A stretch of DNA of 64,000 nucleotides from Rattus norvegicus (GCF_036323735.1 NC_086024.1:128362053-128426052); one strand, 5' to 3'; positions 46,391 through 58,605 are shown, counted from the stretch's first letter. Made by a program: numbers and translations. Notes: generated from the sequence alone by a model not told the origin.

Positions 46391-47265
46391 TACATTAGAG
46401 AAGATACATCTCCCTTTCTATACAATCGCAGTTCTTCCTCGACCCCAGGTCTGCCCACTCTGTTCCAGGTTCCTGTGAGGTTGCTGGTTTGAGGCTTGAA
46501 CTGTGACACCTCAAAGATGGGGTTCCTGGATGTCTATATCTGTCTCCACCATCTCAAAGCCCAGCAGGGAATGGCTACTGTTCCAGCAGGCCCTCCTTCT
46601 GGTTGAAGGGGTGAGAAGAAATGAAGCTAGATTGTAGGCTGTAGTGTCTGCTCTGCCTGCCTCGTCACGGGGGCTCTAATAGTGTGTGCTGGATGAATTA
46701 GTCAGTGAATGAGAGATCCCGTCGGATTCATAGCCACCATACAGACCAAGGCGGAATACGCCGGTTTCTGTTACCTGATACTCAGGAGATTATTTTTCTG
46801 TAAACGACACTACTTTTTGCCTCTTGCTAGAGAATTATAAGTTCTCATTGTTCAAATCATTGTTCTCTGTAATTACTGTGGTGACACAGGGAGAGGAGTG
46901 GCGCTGCCCCCTCTTTTCAAACTGTGGCGGTGTGAGTCAGGCGTGTGCCTTTAGTAAGTGTTGCTAGCGTGCGTTGCAGTGGAACAGGTGGTGATGGAAC
47001 TGCCTTTGTGTTCCTTGTGCCAAGACAGACGCCATGATGGCACCGGCTCTCCGGAGCCTCTCAGAGGCAGGCAGAGAAAACACAGAGGAGGCAGGCATTC
47101 ACATACTGGCTCAGTCTGTTTCATGCTGAATGGGAGCCTGGCTCACGTGGGTTTGCTTCTGAGGTGTTTTGAGACGTGCATTCAGAAGCTGGCCCTTCAA
47201 ACACAAGGGAGCAGGGGCTGGGAAGCTGCTGAGTGAGTGCTTTCCCCTGCTGAGCCCTTCAGCTT
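46391..47265. other. Unique intergenic sequence
   Basis: No gene recognised. Confidence 0.4.
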
Positions 47266-47586
47266 ACAGAACGGCTCAGGCTCAGGCGGTGAAATGCTTG
47301 TTGTCTAATTGTGAGAACCTGACTTTGGATCCCCAGAAGCCTTGTAAATGATGTATGGGCACGTAAGCCTGTGGTCCTAGCCTTCGGGGAGAAGTAGAGA
47401 CTGGGGATCCCAAGCTGGCTAACTAGCTACACTATTGGTAGCAATGAGCTCAAGTCAGAGACCCTGCCTCAACGTATAAAGTGGAGGGAGATCTAGGAGG
47501 ACAGTGTCCATTAACCTTTGATCTCTACATGCACAGACAGTTATATCTCTAAACATGTGAACATGCACACACACACACACACACAC
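47266..47586 (+). mobile_element. B4-type SINE
   Basis: GGCGGTGAAATGCTTGTTGTC, GACTTTGGATCCCCAGAAGC, AAGCTGGCTAACTAGCTAC and a CA-rich end (47564-47586). Confidence 0.7.
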
Positions 47587-47960
47587 GAATTGAATAAATA
47601 AAGTTAGTGAAAAATCCAGTCCTTTTTAGAGGGTGGATACATACTTTCTACGTGGTTTTATTGTATTTGCACTGACTCTCTCCACCCCAGGTGGCCTTGA
47701 GGTATCTGTCTGGAACACACACAGGGCCCTATCTTCTCTGCTTACACAAATGCCCCAGGTCCGAATAGGCCAATACGCAGGCTCAAAGTTGAGATTAAGA
47801 ACAGCAGGACCCTCGAGGCAGAAAGACAAGATGATCATAACATCTCTTAGCTCAAATACATCCATGTATTCTGGACCTGTCTGATTGATGAACTAATTAG
47901 CATCCCTCTCCCTTCCCCCCATCCTCTGCTGCTGCTCTGGTATGGAAACAGGGTCAACAG

Positions 47961-47962
<2 letters not shown>
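47587..47962. other. Unique intergenic sequence
   Basis: Nothing recognised. Confidence 0.4.

Positions 47963-48006
<44 letters not shown>
47963..48006. repeat. (TC)n microsatellite
   Basis: About 22 TC units. Confidence 0.97.
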
Positions 48007-48010
<4 letters not shown>

Positions 48011-48372
48011 TAGTCCTGATCGGCCTGGAACTTGTCAGGTCCAAAGGAAACTCCAACTCCCCAAACCCCAAAAGGCCAGAAATGAGCTCAATCGGGACTG
48101 TAGGAAGATTTCTGGCAGTTAGGTAAAAGCTAGGATTTCTCAGGAACCAGTGAAATTGGTTCCTGTCTACTAAAGTGGGTCATTTCCTTACCTCTGGCCA
48201 AAGGGATATGGCTACCTGTGGCACCAATCAGTATATCAAATCCTCCGTATCACAATTCCTTCCGTAAATTTCAAAGCCCATGCTAGACTCCTAGCTCTTC
48301 TCACCTCCTCTGCCCTAAACTCACTCCGGCTCATGGCTTCCCTCCCCCAGCTACTCACAGCCCTTCCTATGA

Positions 48373-48442
48373 CCGGATGTTCACTTGTATAACCCGGATG
48401 GTCACTTGTATAACCCGGATGATCACTTGTATAACCCGGATG
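48373..48442. repeat. 21-bp tandem repeat, 3.3 copies
   Basis: Units begin CCGGATG at 48373, 48394, 48415 and 48436. On the minus strand, in a 106-codon open frame, the unit reads HPGYTSD. Family unknown and no coding evidence. Confidence 0.95.
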
Positions 48443-48669
48443 TTCATTGCGCTCTATGCTAGACCTGTCTCCCTCACCGTGCTTCTCTATTCTCCAGCCT
48501 CTGTTCTCCTCTCCTCTCTTGCAAACAACCCTGGCCATGTCCGGTTTGCTGGCCATGGTCAGTCTACTTCCTTCCCTGGTCTGGAGTCTTCCAGATGCCT
48601 CTGGTTGTTCTGACTTTCATGTCTACAGCAAAAACCTTCCCCCTAATCATACCACAGAGCAGCCATGCC

Positions 48670-48786
48670 ATCAGTTTATGCAGAGCTCGCTACGTTGGCT
48701 AGGCTAGTGCTGAACTAGTATTAGAGACTTGCCCGTTTCCTCCTCCTGAGTGCTGGGATTAAAGGCATGCACTACTATATCTGGCC
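48670..48786 (-). mobile_element. B1 SINE, 5' part missing
   Basis: GCTACGTTGGCTAGGCTAGTG, CTGAGTGCTGGGATTAAAGGC, ACTACTATATCTGGCCC. Confidence 0.8.
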
Positions 48787-49870
48787 CAAAGGCTACTTCT
48801 CAAGGGCAGGTCTTGTGAATTGATGCCAAAGAATAGACATGATAATTCTGTGGATAAATTTTTAATGTTGTCAGAGCCAAGTGTTTTAATTATTTTTTTT
48901 TTCTTATGTAAGGTTGGTTGGTCAGTTGCAGTGTTCAGCAAACTTGAGTTTTACCCATTCTGTTATGTCTGAGAGGGTGGGGAAGGGCTAGGCAGTCCTC
49001 AAGAGAGAAGGGGTTAGAGACAGAAGAAGTGTGAAAGGTTCATGGTTGGGGAAAGAAGTCCCTTGCAAGGGAAAACATTAATTTTTTTTCATTATGTTGT
49101 TTGATATATTAATAACTATTCTGGCCCACAGGGGTTCGCCTGAACAAATTTATGGAGGCAAGCAAAACTGAAAGTTTGGAGCTTGACCGGTAGGATGTGT
49201 CTGCACATCTTAGGCTTTCCTGGGTGGGGGGCAGGGAGCTAGTATTAATGCCCAGGGATTAACAGCTATATAAAGGGTTAAACTATTACCTGTCCAAAGG
49301 GACTGGTAAGGAAGAAAGCCAGGGGAAAATCCCTAGAAACAATAGGAGTGTTTCAATTTGGGAATGCCTGAGAAAAACGGCGTAAGGAAGTGGGTAATGG
49401 AGACCTCAGTACCAGAGACTTTTGAGACTATGGGTGACTGGTTCTGTTATCTCCATCCTGAGGTGCTGAAGCTTGAGTGTCATGGCAACAGGGCACAGCA
49501 GAGCAAAGGTGCTCACTGCATGGCAGTCAGGCAGCAGAGAGGGTGAAGGAACTGAGAAGGTAGATTACTCAAGATCATTGCCTACAACTACCTCTAACCC
49601 AGCTCCCTTCCTTGTCTCTACTACCTCTCAGTAATGCTATCAGACTATGAACTCATCAGTGTACTCAAGGTCTGACTCACTTCCCCAGAACCACATCTCT
49701 CTGATCTTTTCACAGAAGACCAAGCCTTCCATGGGTGATCTTTTGGGAGAGGGGCCTTTCAAATGCAAATCATAACGGGGCCTAATTACGTTCTTTCTGT
49801 CTCTTAAATGAAACTCAGTCTTGATTAAGAGGTTTGGGAGAAGCAGCTCTGCCTTTGATTGATCCACTCA
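48787..49870. other. Unique intergenic sequence
   Basis: No gene recognised. Confidence 0.4.
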
Positions 49871-49871
49871 G

Positions 49872-49960
49872 CCAGTATTTATTGAGGGCTTGGTGTATGC
49901 CAGGCACTGTGTCAGGCCCTGGAACTCTGCAGAATGATTCAGCCAAATCCTTGTCATTTA
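49872..49960 (-). repeat. MIR or L2 3'-end fragment
   Basis: CAGTATTTATTGAGGGCTTGG and GTATGCCAGGCACTGTGTCAG match the segment shared by the MIR and L2 3' ends. Confidence 0.7.
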
Positions 49961-50076
49961 CTGTATCCTGAATGGTGGTTGTGGGTGCAGTGTGGGTGGG
50001 AAGGAAGCTTCCAACCTCTTTATATTCTGTAAAATGACTTTTTACAGCCCTCTGAGGGTGGAAGAAGGTTACTCCA

Positions 50077-50077
<1 letters not shown>

Positions 50078-50132
<55 letters not shown>
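50078..50132. repeat. (CA)n microsatellite
   Basis: About 27 CA units. Confidence 0.97.
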
Positions 50133-50135
<3 letters not shown>

Positions 50136-53100
50136 TTGTCGTGGCTTTGCTCACCATGGTAACAGCTTAGGGAGAGCTGGAGCTCTGGTGTGGAGCCCAG
50201 CTGTTAGAGCTGCTTCCCCTGTTGCCTGCCTGCTCGTCTGATGACTCTGCACACTGCTAAGGTGCATCATTTCCCCAGACCTGAGATTTGGCTGGAGGAC
50301 AGCAAGCAGATGGGACAGGGAGCGGGATAGTAGAGTCGCTGCGGGTTGAGTGTCAGGCGCTGGGCTCAGCTTGTGGCTTCATCTTGTCTAATCCTCTGTG
50401 TGATTGACTGTTCTAGATGATAGGAGGTTCAGGCGGACCCCAGAGCAACTGTCCTAATTGATCCTAACGTAGCTCTCCGTGCTTGATGGCTCAGAAATGC
50501 AGGTGCAGTGTGCTCGAGGGCGTTGCAGGCAAAAAGGCTAAAATGCGGATTCCCAGCATTGGGTTTCTAACTGGATCACTGTCTGGAGGTGGGGCCCGGG
50601 AACTGAACATGAAACGAGTCAGCAGGGTCACTTCATCCCTGTGTGGCTTAGAGAACAGAAGTGACCTAACCATCGTTGTAGGGCTAACTAGTTGGGCTAG
50701 CTCAGTGGACTCAGAAGGAGGGGACAGAAGAATGGAGTTTTCACAGAGAAGTGCAAGGCATTGGTCCAAATGCAGGCGGTCATTTTTTGTTTGCAATGGT
50801 AAGGTTCCCACCAAATGATGTTCTGATCAATAAAAAGAAAAGAAAGGAAGATGGAGGGGGGGCAACTCTAGCTGGGCTTATTATATTTTCTTCTCAGCAT
50901 TTGTGCCTACAAAGCCAGCCCACTTCCCAGCCCAGTCACCAGGGCAACCGTCACCCCCACCTTGACAGCTAAGCGTCACAGGCAGCTTCTTGCACCCACA
51001 GCCAGGGCCAAGGGACCCAGCCCTATAATCAGCCTCCTGCTACCTCTGCAGGCAGCCAGCAGCAACAGTCTCACCCCGGCACAGTTCCGCAGACAGCCTT
51101 CCCAACGCTCAAGTGGTGCGATCTGCTAGTACGGCTTCCCAGGAGACACTGGGCGGAGACTGGAGGGAGAGGTCTGCCCTGAAGGGGAAGCATGGTCCAA
51201 GGTGGCAACCTGCACAGGAAAAAAAAATGCCCTCCAAAAGGGGAGTGGTGGCAGGCAACGCCCTCCTCTAGCTGAGGAGACAGCTTTGGGGGTGGTGGGA
51301 GTTGAGGAAGGGTGTACAAAGTGATGAGCTGGTGGGAGGCTGGGTAGCATGGGAGGGGGAGGAGGGGCGGGATCTGGGCTCCCACTGCATCATTACTATG
51401 GAGTTGGTCCCAGCTGGGCCTTCAGCCTGTCCATGGTGTCCACACATACCTGGACATAGGCCTAGAACGGTTCCACTAGGTCTGGCTGCAGAGCACAGGC
51501 ATGGTCTGTCCGGGCTGTCAAAGGTAAACCCAGGTCCCCTGGCTCTGATGACCTATGCATGTTTTTACTGGGCTACTAAGCCCCCTTTCACCATTGGAGA
51601 CTTTTGGCCAGCTCTACCTGAACCTTTGTTCTCCACAATCTGGCAGCTTCCCTCACTTATCCCGCTTTGGACACGTTCTTGGCGGGCTCACCTGGCTGGG
51701 GTCTTTCCAGTCCACAGGCAACAAGAACTGGCTCTTTTCAACCCTTCTTCCTTCGCTCATGGCAGCCTAGGGCCAACCTCTGCAGGCTCTACTGCTTCCA
51801 GACTGGGACGAAGCCTTCCTCCAGAGGGCCAAGGGTCTGGCTCCCTTCCAGGCTGTTTAAAGAACCAGCTGAGACCTTTATGCTGCAAGGGCATTAACTC
51901 TCCTGCGGCTACTTCTAGCTAATGGGAGGCACAAGGCTGGAGGGAGCCCTCTTGCCTTAGGCTGTTCTCAGGCCAGTGCTTTCTGTGAGGCCTGTCTGGA
52001 GAAGTTCTGTGTGACCTGGCTTTGAAAGGGAGTGGGGGCCAGTTGTCTGGACACTACCTCCCCACAACCCCTTCTCACTTCTCAGCTACCTTTACCTCAC
52101 TTCCTGCTCCCTCACCTTGATGTTCTGGAATTGTGCCTCCCTTAGAAGCAGTTGAAAGGAAACTTTTCTCTCACAGGGTTTTCTTGAGAACCTAGAAGTT
52201 AGCATCCCTATGCTAATAGACCAGAGTTCATGCTCTGGGTTGTCTTAGCCTGAGAGAGGGAGCTGAGGAATAGAGAAGTGATCTTTCCCAAGGGTGCAGC
52301 TGGTATGTGGAGAAGCAGTTCTTGCTCCTGTCTGTAACACTTCTAACAAGTGTTTGCCATGTGCTAATAGGCACTGTGAATGTAGCAGTGAATACGATTG
52401 ACAAAAATCCCTGGCTTTATGGAATATGATATTCTGGTGGAGACCTGGAAGAGAAAGACACCATAATCTGGATGAAAAGGTAAACTATTCAGAATGCCAG
52501 CTTGATCATTGCTGATCCATTGGAGTGTCCCGGGCCGAAGGTAACACCCCTAAAGTTCCCAAGTGCAAGCTTAACACCCTAAGATCTCAGAGAGCCCTGG
52601 AACTCTGGGTGACTAGGTTAAAGAGTGTCCTGGACAGAAGAGGGAATTGGGACGGACAAACTGGGATGCCTGTACACCCAGCAAGGACAAGCAAGGGCTT
52701 CGGCTGATGAGAGCCTTAGGAGAAACCAGGTCTGCAGGCGCCTCGACTTTGTACTTCTAGCTTCCAGATCTGTGTAAAAACCCACTCCTTGCTTTAACTC
52801 ACCCAACCCGCGCTGACTCATTCCATCCTAGCAAATGAACGCACTGAGATTTTAATTTCCTAAGAGGCGCCTTGAGTTGGCGTCACCGAGAAGGTAACGT
52901 TTAAGCCAAAAGCCAAAGTTACTGATGGAGGGAGTTCTTTGGAAATCTTAGGGCGGGGCATCCTCCCTAAGCAAGAGCAGCAGGGCCCTCAGCTCAGACT
53001 GAGACCCCAGCTCATGAGCTAGAGGGCTAGGCGGAGGGTCAGCCCGCAGGAAGGAAGCTGAGTGGGTGAGGTGGGGGAGGGGCGGAATCAGAGAAGAGAG

Positions 53101-53195
53101 GGTGCTCATGAATTGTCCCTCTGCAAGGAGGAGAAGGCATTTCAGGACTGCCTGGAGTAAAGAGTATTTGGCGTGTTTGCTGCCCATTCTCCTTG
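50133..53195. other. Repeat-poor, GC-rich unique block
   Basis: Few transposons are visible. It holds the longest non-repeat open frame of the window, 51302-51922 (206 codons, plus), with no recognised domain. An L2-like trace (GTTTGCCATGTGCTAATAGG, ACAAAAATCCCTGGCTTTATGG) lies at 52340-52425. Confidence 0.45.
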
Positions 53196-53342
53196 TCACA
53201 GATGAGGAGGCCTTGAGTGTGACAGTGGCTGTAGCAGGCACAGGTTTGAGATGCTGCTAAACATCCAAGGACAGCATTTCTTTCCCCTCACCCATGATGC
53301 TGGCCCACGTGGTGAAGGTGCATAGGTTGAGAAACCCTGAAT
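53196..53342 (+). mobile_element. MER5-type hAT-Charlie remnant
   Basis: GAGATGCTGCTAAACATCC and CATAGGTTGAGAAACCCTGA match the MER5A 3' half in order. Confidence 0.75.
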
Positions 53343-53924
53343 TATACATAGTCTGTGCCTGACTGACTGCTGCATTAGCAGATTCGCTCTGGCCGAGTTG
53401 AGAAAGGGCAGAAGCTGAGGTCCTCTTTGTTGATCCAGGTGAGAAATTAAAGTGGCTCAGGCTGGATGGGCACAAGGTCCGTGTGTACGACTTCTTGTTA
53501 TTTTCTCTTTCCCTGACTCCCTACTTTTTCTCTCCTCTCTCCCAGAGAGGAGGTCCCTTACCAGTGGACAAACTTCTGGGCAGATTGTGAGCTTGAGTTC
53601 ACGGGGAACCCATTCAGTTCTCTCAGTTTCTAAGTTGAAGAAGAAATGGGGACAACTCGCTTATGGGCATCTGCCAGTAGTGGATGGAGTGTCAATCACC
53701 CACTGAGTCATTAAGTAAAACAAAGAATGAGTGGTGGGTGGATATCCAGCTATACAAGCCAGAAACTCAAGTCACTCAGAGTGCTTCTACCTCCCAGATG
53801 TCTACCACTCCACCTCTATTCTGCCAGCACAGAGACTTCTCTCCCAGGCCACAAGTTTATCTCGATAGCTCTGCTCCAACCTGCTGTGTTTGGATTTACA
53901 TCTGAAATGTCCCTCCCCTACGGC
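53343..53924. other. Unique intergenic sequence
   Basis: Nothing recognised. Confidence 0.4.
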
Positions 53925-54235
53925 TCAGGTTTTGAATACCTTTCCACTTGATGGGAGGTGCCTACCTGACCCGGAAGTAGATCACTTGCAGCAGGTCCTT
54001 GAGTGGGTCATGTGATTTCTGCCTCCTTCCTGGTTTGCTCTCTGCATTCTGATACATCATCAACAGCTTCTGCCTGTAGGCTCCTGTTGTCATGGACTGG
54101 TCACATCATCATAGGAAGCACCATGATGGACTGAAAAACCTCTGAAACCATGAGTCAAAATAAATGCTGTCTCTCTCCAACAGTGTCTTCGGGGAATGCT
54201 GATTATGGTGATGGAAAAGTAACTAATCCATGGTC
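53925..54235 (+). mobile_element. Rodent MaLR-type LTR
   Basis: GTCATGTGATTTCTGCCTCC, CACCATGATGGACTG, CAAAATAAATGCTGTC poly(A)-like signal and the end GGTGATGGAAAAGTAACTAA. Confidence 0.65.
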
Positions 54236-54489
54236 CCTCCTGTCACACTGCAGCCCCACAGTCTTGGCATGTGTGTCAAGGGAACAATGACATCTCAGTG
54301 ATACAATACAACAAAGGTTCAGTTTTTACTTATGCAGCAGGAGGTGGGATACCCCCACCATATGCGTCTTTCCCTTTACAGATGCCTGGATGTAATTAAG
54401 CATTGGATGGTTGTTGACTGTGTCTTCTGTGTGCTTGCTGGTCTGTGCGCCCCTTGATGGTATACTCCGGCTGTTTGTTGCTAGCCATC

Positions 54490-54865
54490 CCTAGTATGTC
54501 GGTCACTTTTTGCTACTGTTGACAAAACATCTCAAAGAAAAACAAGATTAAGAGTGTTGTTTGGCTCCTGGTGTCAGAGGTCCCAGTGTGTGGCCCACTG
54601 GCCTAGTCAGTATGGATCTGGGGAAGGCTGGGGAGCAGAAGGAGACTGGAAGGGGTCAGAGAGAAGATATACCTTCCAAAGACACATCCCCAATGAAGTC
54701 CTCCCACCAAATTATGAATCATCAATGAGTTAGGAATCTATCTGATTATCACAGAACCCTCCTGACCACCCTTTAGTGATGGGAATCACTAGCTGTTTGG
54801 GGAACCGAGTCTTCAACACGTGGGTTTTGGTAGACAATTCATAGTCCAAACCATGACACCTTCTC
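54490..54865 (-). mobile_element. Rodent MaLR-type LTR
   Basis: Left TTTTTGCTACTGTTGACAAAACATC and right TCATAGTCCAAACCATGACA are typical reversed termini. Diverged. Confidence 0.5.
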
Positions 54866-54944
54866 CTAGAACAATTCCAGACATATTTTTGAACAGAATG
54901 GCTAAATTGTAACTAGAAATCAAATAATTGCCCTAATCTAAACA

Positions 54945-55340
54945 AATCTAAACTATGGTCTGGATAGGTGGATCAGCAATTAATACATGGTTCTCAGTCT
55001 GCATTTTAGGAAGCTCACAGTAGCCTGTCCCTTCAACTCCAGGGAATGGACTCCCTCCTATGGACGCCACAGACATTGTACTCATATGTACGGACCCACA
55101 CACAGACATACACATATAATAAAAGAAGTGAATCCGGGGCAGGAGAGGTGATTCAGCAGTTAGGAGCACTGGCTGTGCTTCCAGCCAGTGTTTGATTCCT
55201 GAATGTTCCTGAGTCTGGTTCCCATCACCCACATGGTGGCTTACACTGTAACTGTCCAGTTCCAGGACATCTGATGTCCAATTCTGGCCTCTGAGGACAT
55301 AGACATGCAAGTGGTGCACAAACACATATGAGGGTAAAAT
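54945..55340 (+). mobile_element. Two adjacent B2/B3-type SINEs
   Basis: First unit about 54953-55132 ends ACACATATAATAAAAGAAGTG. The second starts GGGGCAGGAGAGGTGATTCAG at 55136 and contains CACATGGTGGCTTACACTG. Confidence 0.75.
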
Positions 55341-55346
55341 ACCTAT

Positions 55347-55709
55347 TGTGATGGCTATTCTTGGTTGTCAACCTGACTGTATCTGGAATGAACTATAATC
55401 CAGAAATGGAGGGCACACCTGTGACCCACATCTCGAGGCTGGTAGACATGAGCTTTTGATCCAGATCTTGGGGCTGGAAGACATACCTCTTTAATCCAGA
55501 TCTTGAGACATACCTTTAATCTGGGCCATACCTTCTACTGGAGACCTACACAAGAATAATTGAAGAAGGAAGGGTTCGTTCTTCTTTGCCTGTTTGCACT
55601 TACTTGCCAGCACATCTGTTGGAATCTACCTCTTTAGGATTTCAACTTATACAGAAGACCAGTTGAAACACCTAACTTCTTAGGACTGAGCAACCAACTG
55701 TCCATTGTA

Positions 55710-55769
<60 letters not shown>

Positions 55770-55806
55770 TTCCATAAGTTCTGTGACTCTAGAGAACCCT
55801 AAACAC
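55347..55806 (+). mobile_element. Rodent LTR-like repeat containing (AT)n
   Basis: Starts TGTGATGGCTATTCTTGG. Right part GTTCTGTGACTCTAGAGAACCC. The (AT)n lies at 55713-55766. Same family as the copy at 62081-62523, in the opposite orientation. Confidence 0.7.
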
Positions 55807-55894
55807 CTATATTTATAAAAGAAAATAATTTTTAAATTAAAATATCTAAAATATGAACTCATACATAAATTACATGAAACAAGTACACACTTAT

Positions 55895-56038
55895 TTTGTT
55901 TTTCAATACAATTTCTCTGCATAGTCCTGGCTGTTCTGGAACTCTGTAAGCTGGCCTAAAACTCAAGAGATCCACCTTCCTCTGCCTCCTGAGTGCTAGG
56001 ATTCAAGGTGTGTAGGAGTGTGCCACCACCTCCCCAAG
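55895..56038 (-). mobile_element. B1 SINE
   Basis: GCATAGTCCTGGCTGTTCTGG, AACTCAAGAGATCCACCTTCC, GAGTGCTAGGATTCAAGGTG. Confidence 0.8.
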
Positions 56039-56329
56039 TACATGCATTTTAAATAAAGATAGAATAAACACTTCGCTTACTTTGTAAAAAACAAAAAACA
56101 AAACAAAACAAAACAAACAAGCACATTCCAATGCCTCTGTGGGTCCCACTCTGAATACAATTCACTGCTAAGGCTAAACAACAGATTGCATTTTGTACAT
56201 TTTGTATATCATCTCACCATTGGGGGTCGTTTTAACCATATCTATATTATCTACATTAGTGTTTTAGAACACTATGTAATGGTGTCATGGCATAGAAAAT
56301 CTTTGGCAACTTATATCTGTGGTTCGACA

Positions 56330-56725
56330 TGTTCATAGAATCTGTCTTTGTGAGTGATAAAATTTATCTTTGTGAGTGATAGAGCCATTCATTTTCATTC
56401 CCAGTTTCTCACTTTTGGGCCTAAAGTTGTTAATTTATCCATTTGTCTGTTGATTGTTGTTGGGGTTGTTTCCAGGTTTTCGCTACAGTCTGTACTGCTG
56501 TGAATTTTCTTGTATGTATCTCTATATGAAAATGAGCAAGAATTTCCCAGAACATATGCTCGGAAGAATGTTTATGCCTTGAAGAAGCAACATATCTTAT
56601 TTAACAAGCAAGTAGCAAATTCTTTTCCAAAGTGGTTAGACCAGTTTGCACTTCAGAGTAAGTAGCTATCCTCGTTTGTCATCTCCATGACTTTAGCCTA
56701 CTTAGTGGGTTTGTCTCATTTTGTT
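56330..56725 (-). mobile_element. Ancient L1 fragment (L1M-like)
   Basis: CCATTTGTCTGTTGATTG, GGTTGTTTCCAGGTTTTCGC and TTCCAAAGTGGTTAGACCAG follow the reverse of ORF2/3' UTR order in old mammalian L1. Confidence 0.65.
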
Positions 56726-56789
56726 AATGAATGTTGAGCTTAATTATTAAGGTATGGTCAATTTATTTTGTATGTGGTATATGTGCATA

Positions 56790-57093
56790 TATGTCCATGG
56801 GCATGTACACATATGTGTGCAGGTTTATATGCATTCATGTATGGGGGATGGAGGTCAATGTTGGGTATTTTCCTCCACCTTGTATTTTGAGACAGATTCT
56901 CTCACTTGGACTCCTCAATTTGGCTATCTTGGCTGGCCAGAGAACACCATGAATCTGCCATCCCAGCTCTCTTGGTGCTGGGATTACAGATGTGTTCCAT
57001 GGAGCCTGGCTTTTACGTGGTGCTGGAGATCTAAACTCCAGTTTTCATACTTCCACAGGAAGCATTTTCCCAGCAGAGCCATCTCCCAGCCCT
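56790..57093 (-). mobile_element. B4-type SINE
   Basis: TTTTGAGACAGATTCTCTCAC, TTGGTGCTGGGATTACAGATG, GAGATCTAAACTCCAG, CAGCAGAGCCATCTCCCAGCC. Confidence 0.75.
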
Positions 57094-57404
57094 TGTTAAT
57101 GATGAAGAATTGGCATTGGGCTCCTTTTTTATGGTTTACAGGCAATTCTTCTGTACATGGTTTGTTAATCCCAGAGATATGAGTGGAAAGATCATCATCC
57201 TGAATTATAGCCAAGTTAATTAAAGTAAGCTTTTTAAAATTTGTGTACATGGTTCGTCTTTCCCTCAAGGCAGGATTCAAGAGATCAGTGTTTGATGCGG
57301 TGGGGAAAAAGGGGTTTTATAGCTTCAGAGTAGAGGGTTTTCAAACGGGAAAATACTGGCAGGAAAATAGGCAGGGTTACAGAAGCAGAACATAAGTATA
57401 ACAA

Positions 57405-57648
57405 GTTGGTCATAACAACCTCCTGAAACAAAGACAAGGTTGCCAAGTGGTCATAACAAGGTGGTCACCAGGTAGTAACAAGGTGATCATAACAAAGTGT
57501 AACAAGGTGCTCATAACAAAGTGTAACAAGGTGCTCATAAGAAGGTGTAACAAGGTGGTCATAAGAAGGTGTAACAAGGTGGTCATAAGAAGGTGTAACA
57601 AAGTGTAACAAGGTGGTCATAACAAGGCAGTAACAAGGTGGTCATTAT
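57405..57648. repeat. Minisatellite of GTAACAAGGTGGTCATAA-type units
   Basis: About ten imperfect copies, with units of 18-24 bp built from GTAACAAGGTG and GTCATAA(C/G)AAG. Gives a repetitive minus-strand frame (LLHLLMTT-like). Confidence 0.9.
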
Positions 57649-57649
57649 T

Positions 57650-58135
57650 GTGTTCTTCCTATTGCTGCTGTAACAAGTTACCACCAAACCTGGTGGCAGA
57701 AGCAGCAGTTTTGTCCTTTCACAGTCTGGAAGGTAGATGTCTGAAGTAGTTCCTACTGGGCTGAATCTGAGGTGTCAATAAGGCCTGCTTGTCATCTGGA
57801 GATGTAGGGGAGAGATTTCAAGGTTTGGGCGACTTGCCACCCCTTTCAGACTTCAACAGATCATCATCTCTCAGTCCCTTCGTTTTTGAATGTGCACAGT
57901 GGCTAGCCTAGTCCTCCTCGTGTGGACGAACTCTGCCTGGACTGTGGAAGTCTGCCTCTCTTCCATGCAAAAGGTTCTATGACTTGACTAGGGCCTACTC
58001 TGACAAACAATTGAGAAGAAACTGGAAGATCACCTTACACCATAAATCGGTCACCTCAAAGTCCACTTTCCATGCAGACATCATTCACAGGCTCAGGGAA
58101 TTAGGTCAGGAATGTCTTTGAGGAAGCATTGCTTT
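57650..58135. mobile_element. Ancient MLT1-like LTR
   Basis: TATTGCTGCTGTAACAAGTTACC, TGGGCTGAATCTGAGGTGTCAA, GCCTACTCTGACAAACAATTG. Assignment tentative and strand not decided. Confidence 0.55.
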
Positions 58136-58264
58136 AACTCCCACAGAAATCAATAAGTTCATTATAATTTATTGACTCTTTTCTGAACCTGAATCCAGAT
58201 GGCCCCTAGTCTGCTAGCAATAATAGTAACAGTAGGCTCTTATGCTGGGAAGTTGTTTTTTTTT

Positions 58265-58428
58265 TTTAATTGTTCATTTTTTTTGTTTGAGACTCTCTAT
58301 GTAGCCCTAGATATCCTGGAACTCACTCTGTAGACAAGGCTGGCCTAGAACTCACAGAGATCTGCCTGCTTCTGCCTCCTGAGTGCTGAGTTTAAAGATA
58401 TGTGCCACCCACCTCCTGGCTCTGGGAA
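58265..58428 (-). mobile_element. B1 SINE
   Basis: TATGTAGCCCTAGATATCC, GACAAGGCTGGCCTAGAACTC, CTGCCTCCTGAGTGCTGAG. Confidence 0.85.
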
Positions 58429-58520
58429 ATTTTTCAAGAATTGAATACATATTATTTCATTTATTTATTTATTTTTATAGCTTTTGGAAGTAAACATTAT
58501 TGTTGTTGTTATTATTATCT

Positions 58521-58540
58521 TTAACTCTCTCTCTCTCTCT

Positions 58541-58593
<53 letters not shown>

Positions 58594-58602
58594 TGCGCGC
58601 GC
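58521..58602. repeat. (TC)n followed by (GT)n and (GC)n
   Basis: TC/TCCC to 58576, then GT, then GCGCGCGC at about 58595-58604. The GT-GC junction is Z-DNA-prone. Confidence 0.95.
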
Positions 58603-58605
58603 GCA

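Noticed and set aside
49169..49182. Second ISRE-like motif (AAAACTGAAAGTTT)
   Set aside because: Only one good GAAA half-site and no gene nearby.
50483..50818. Opposing 111- and 107-codon frames
   Set aside because: They mirror each other on both strands with no domain; likely chance.
57405..57648. CRISPR-like array
   Set aside because: Units are contiguous and imperfect with no unique spacers, and the genome is mammalian.
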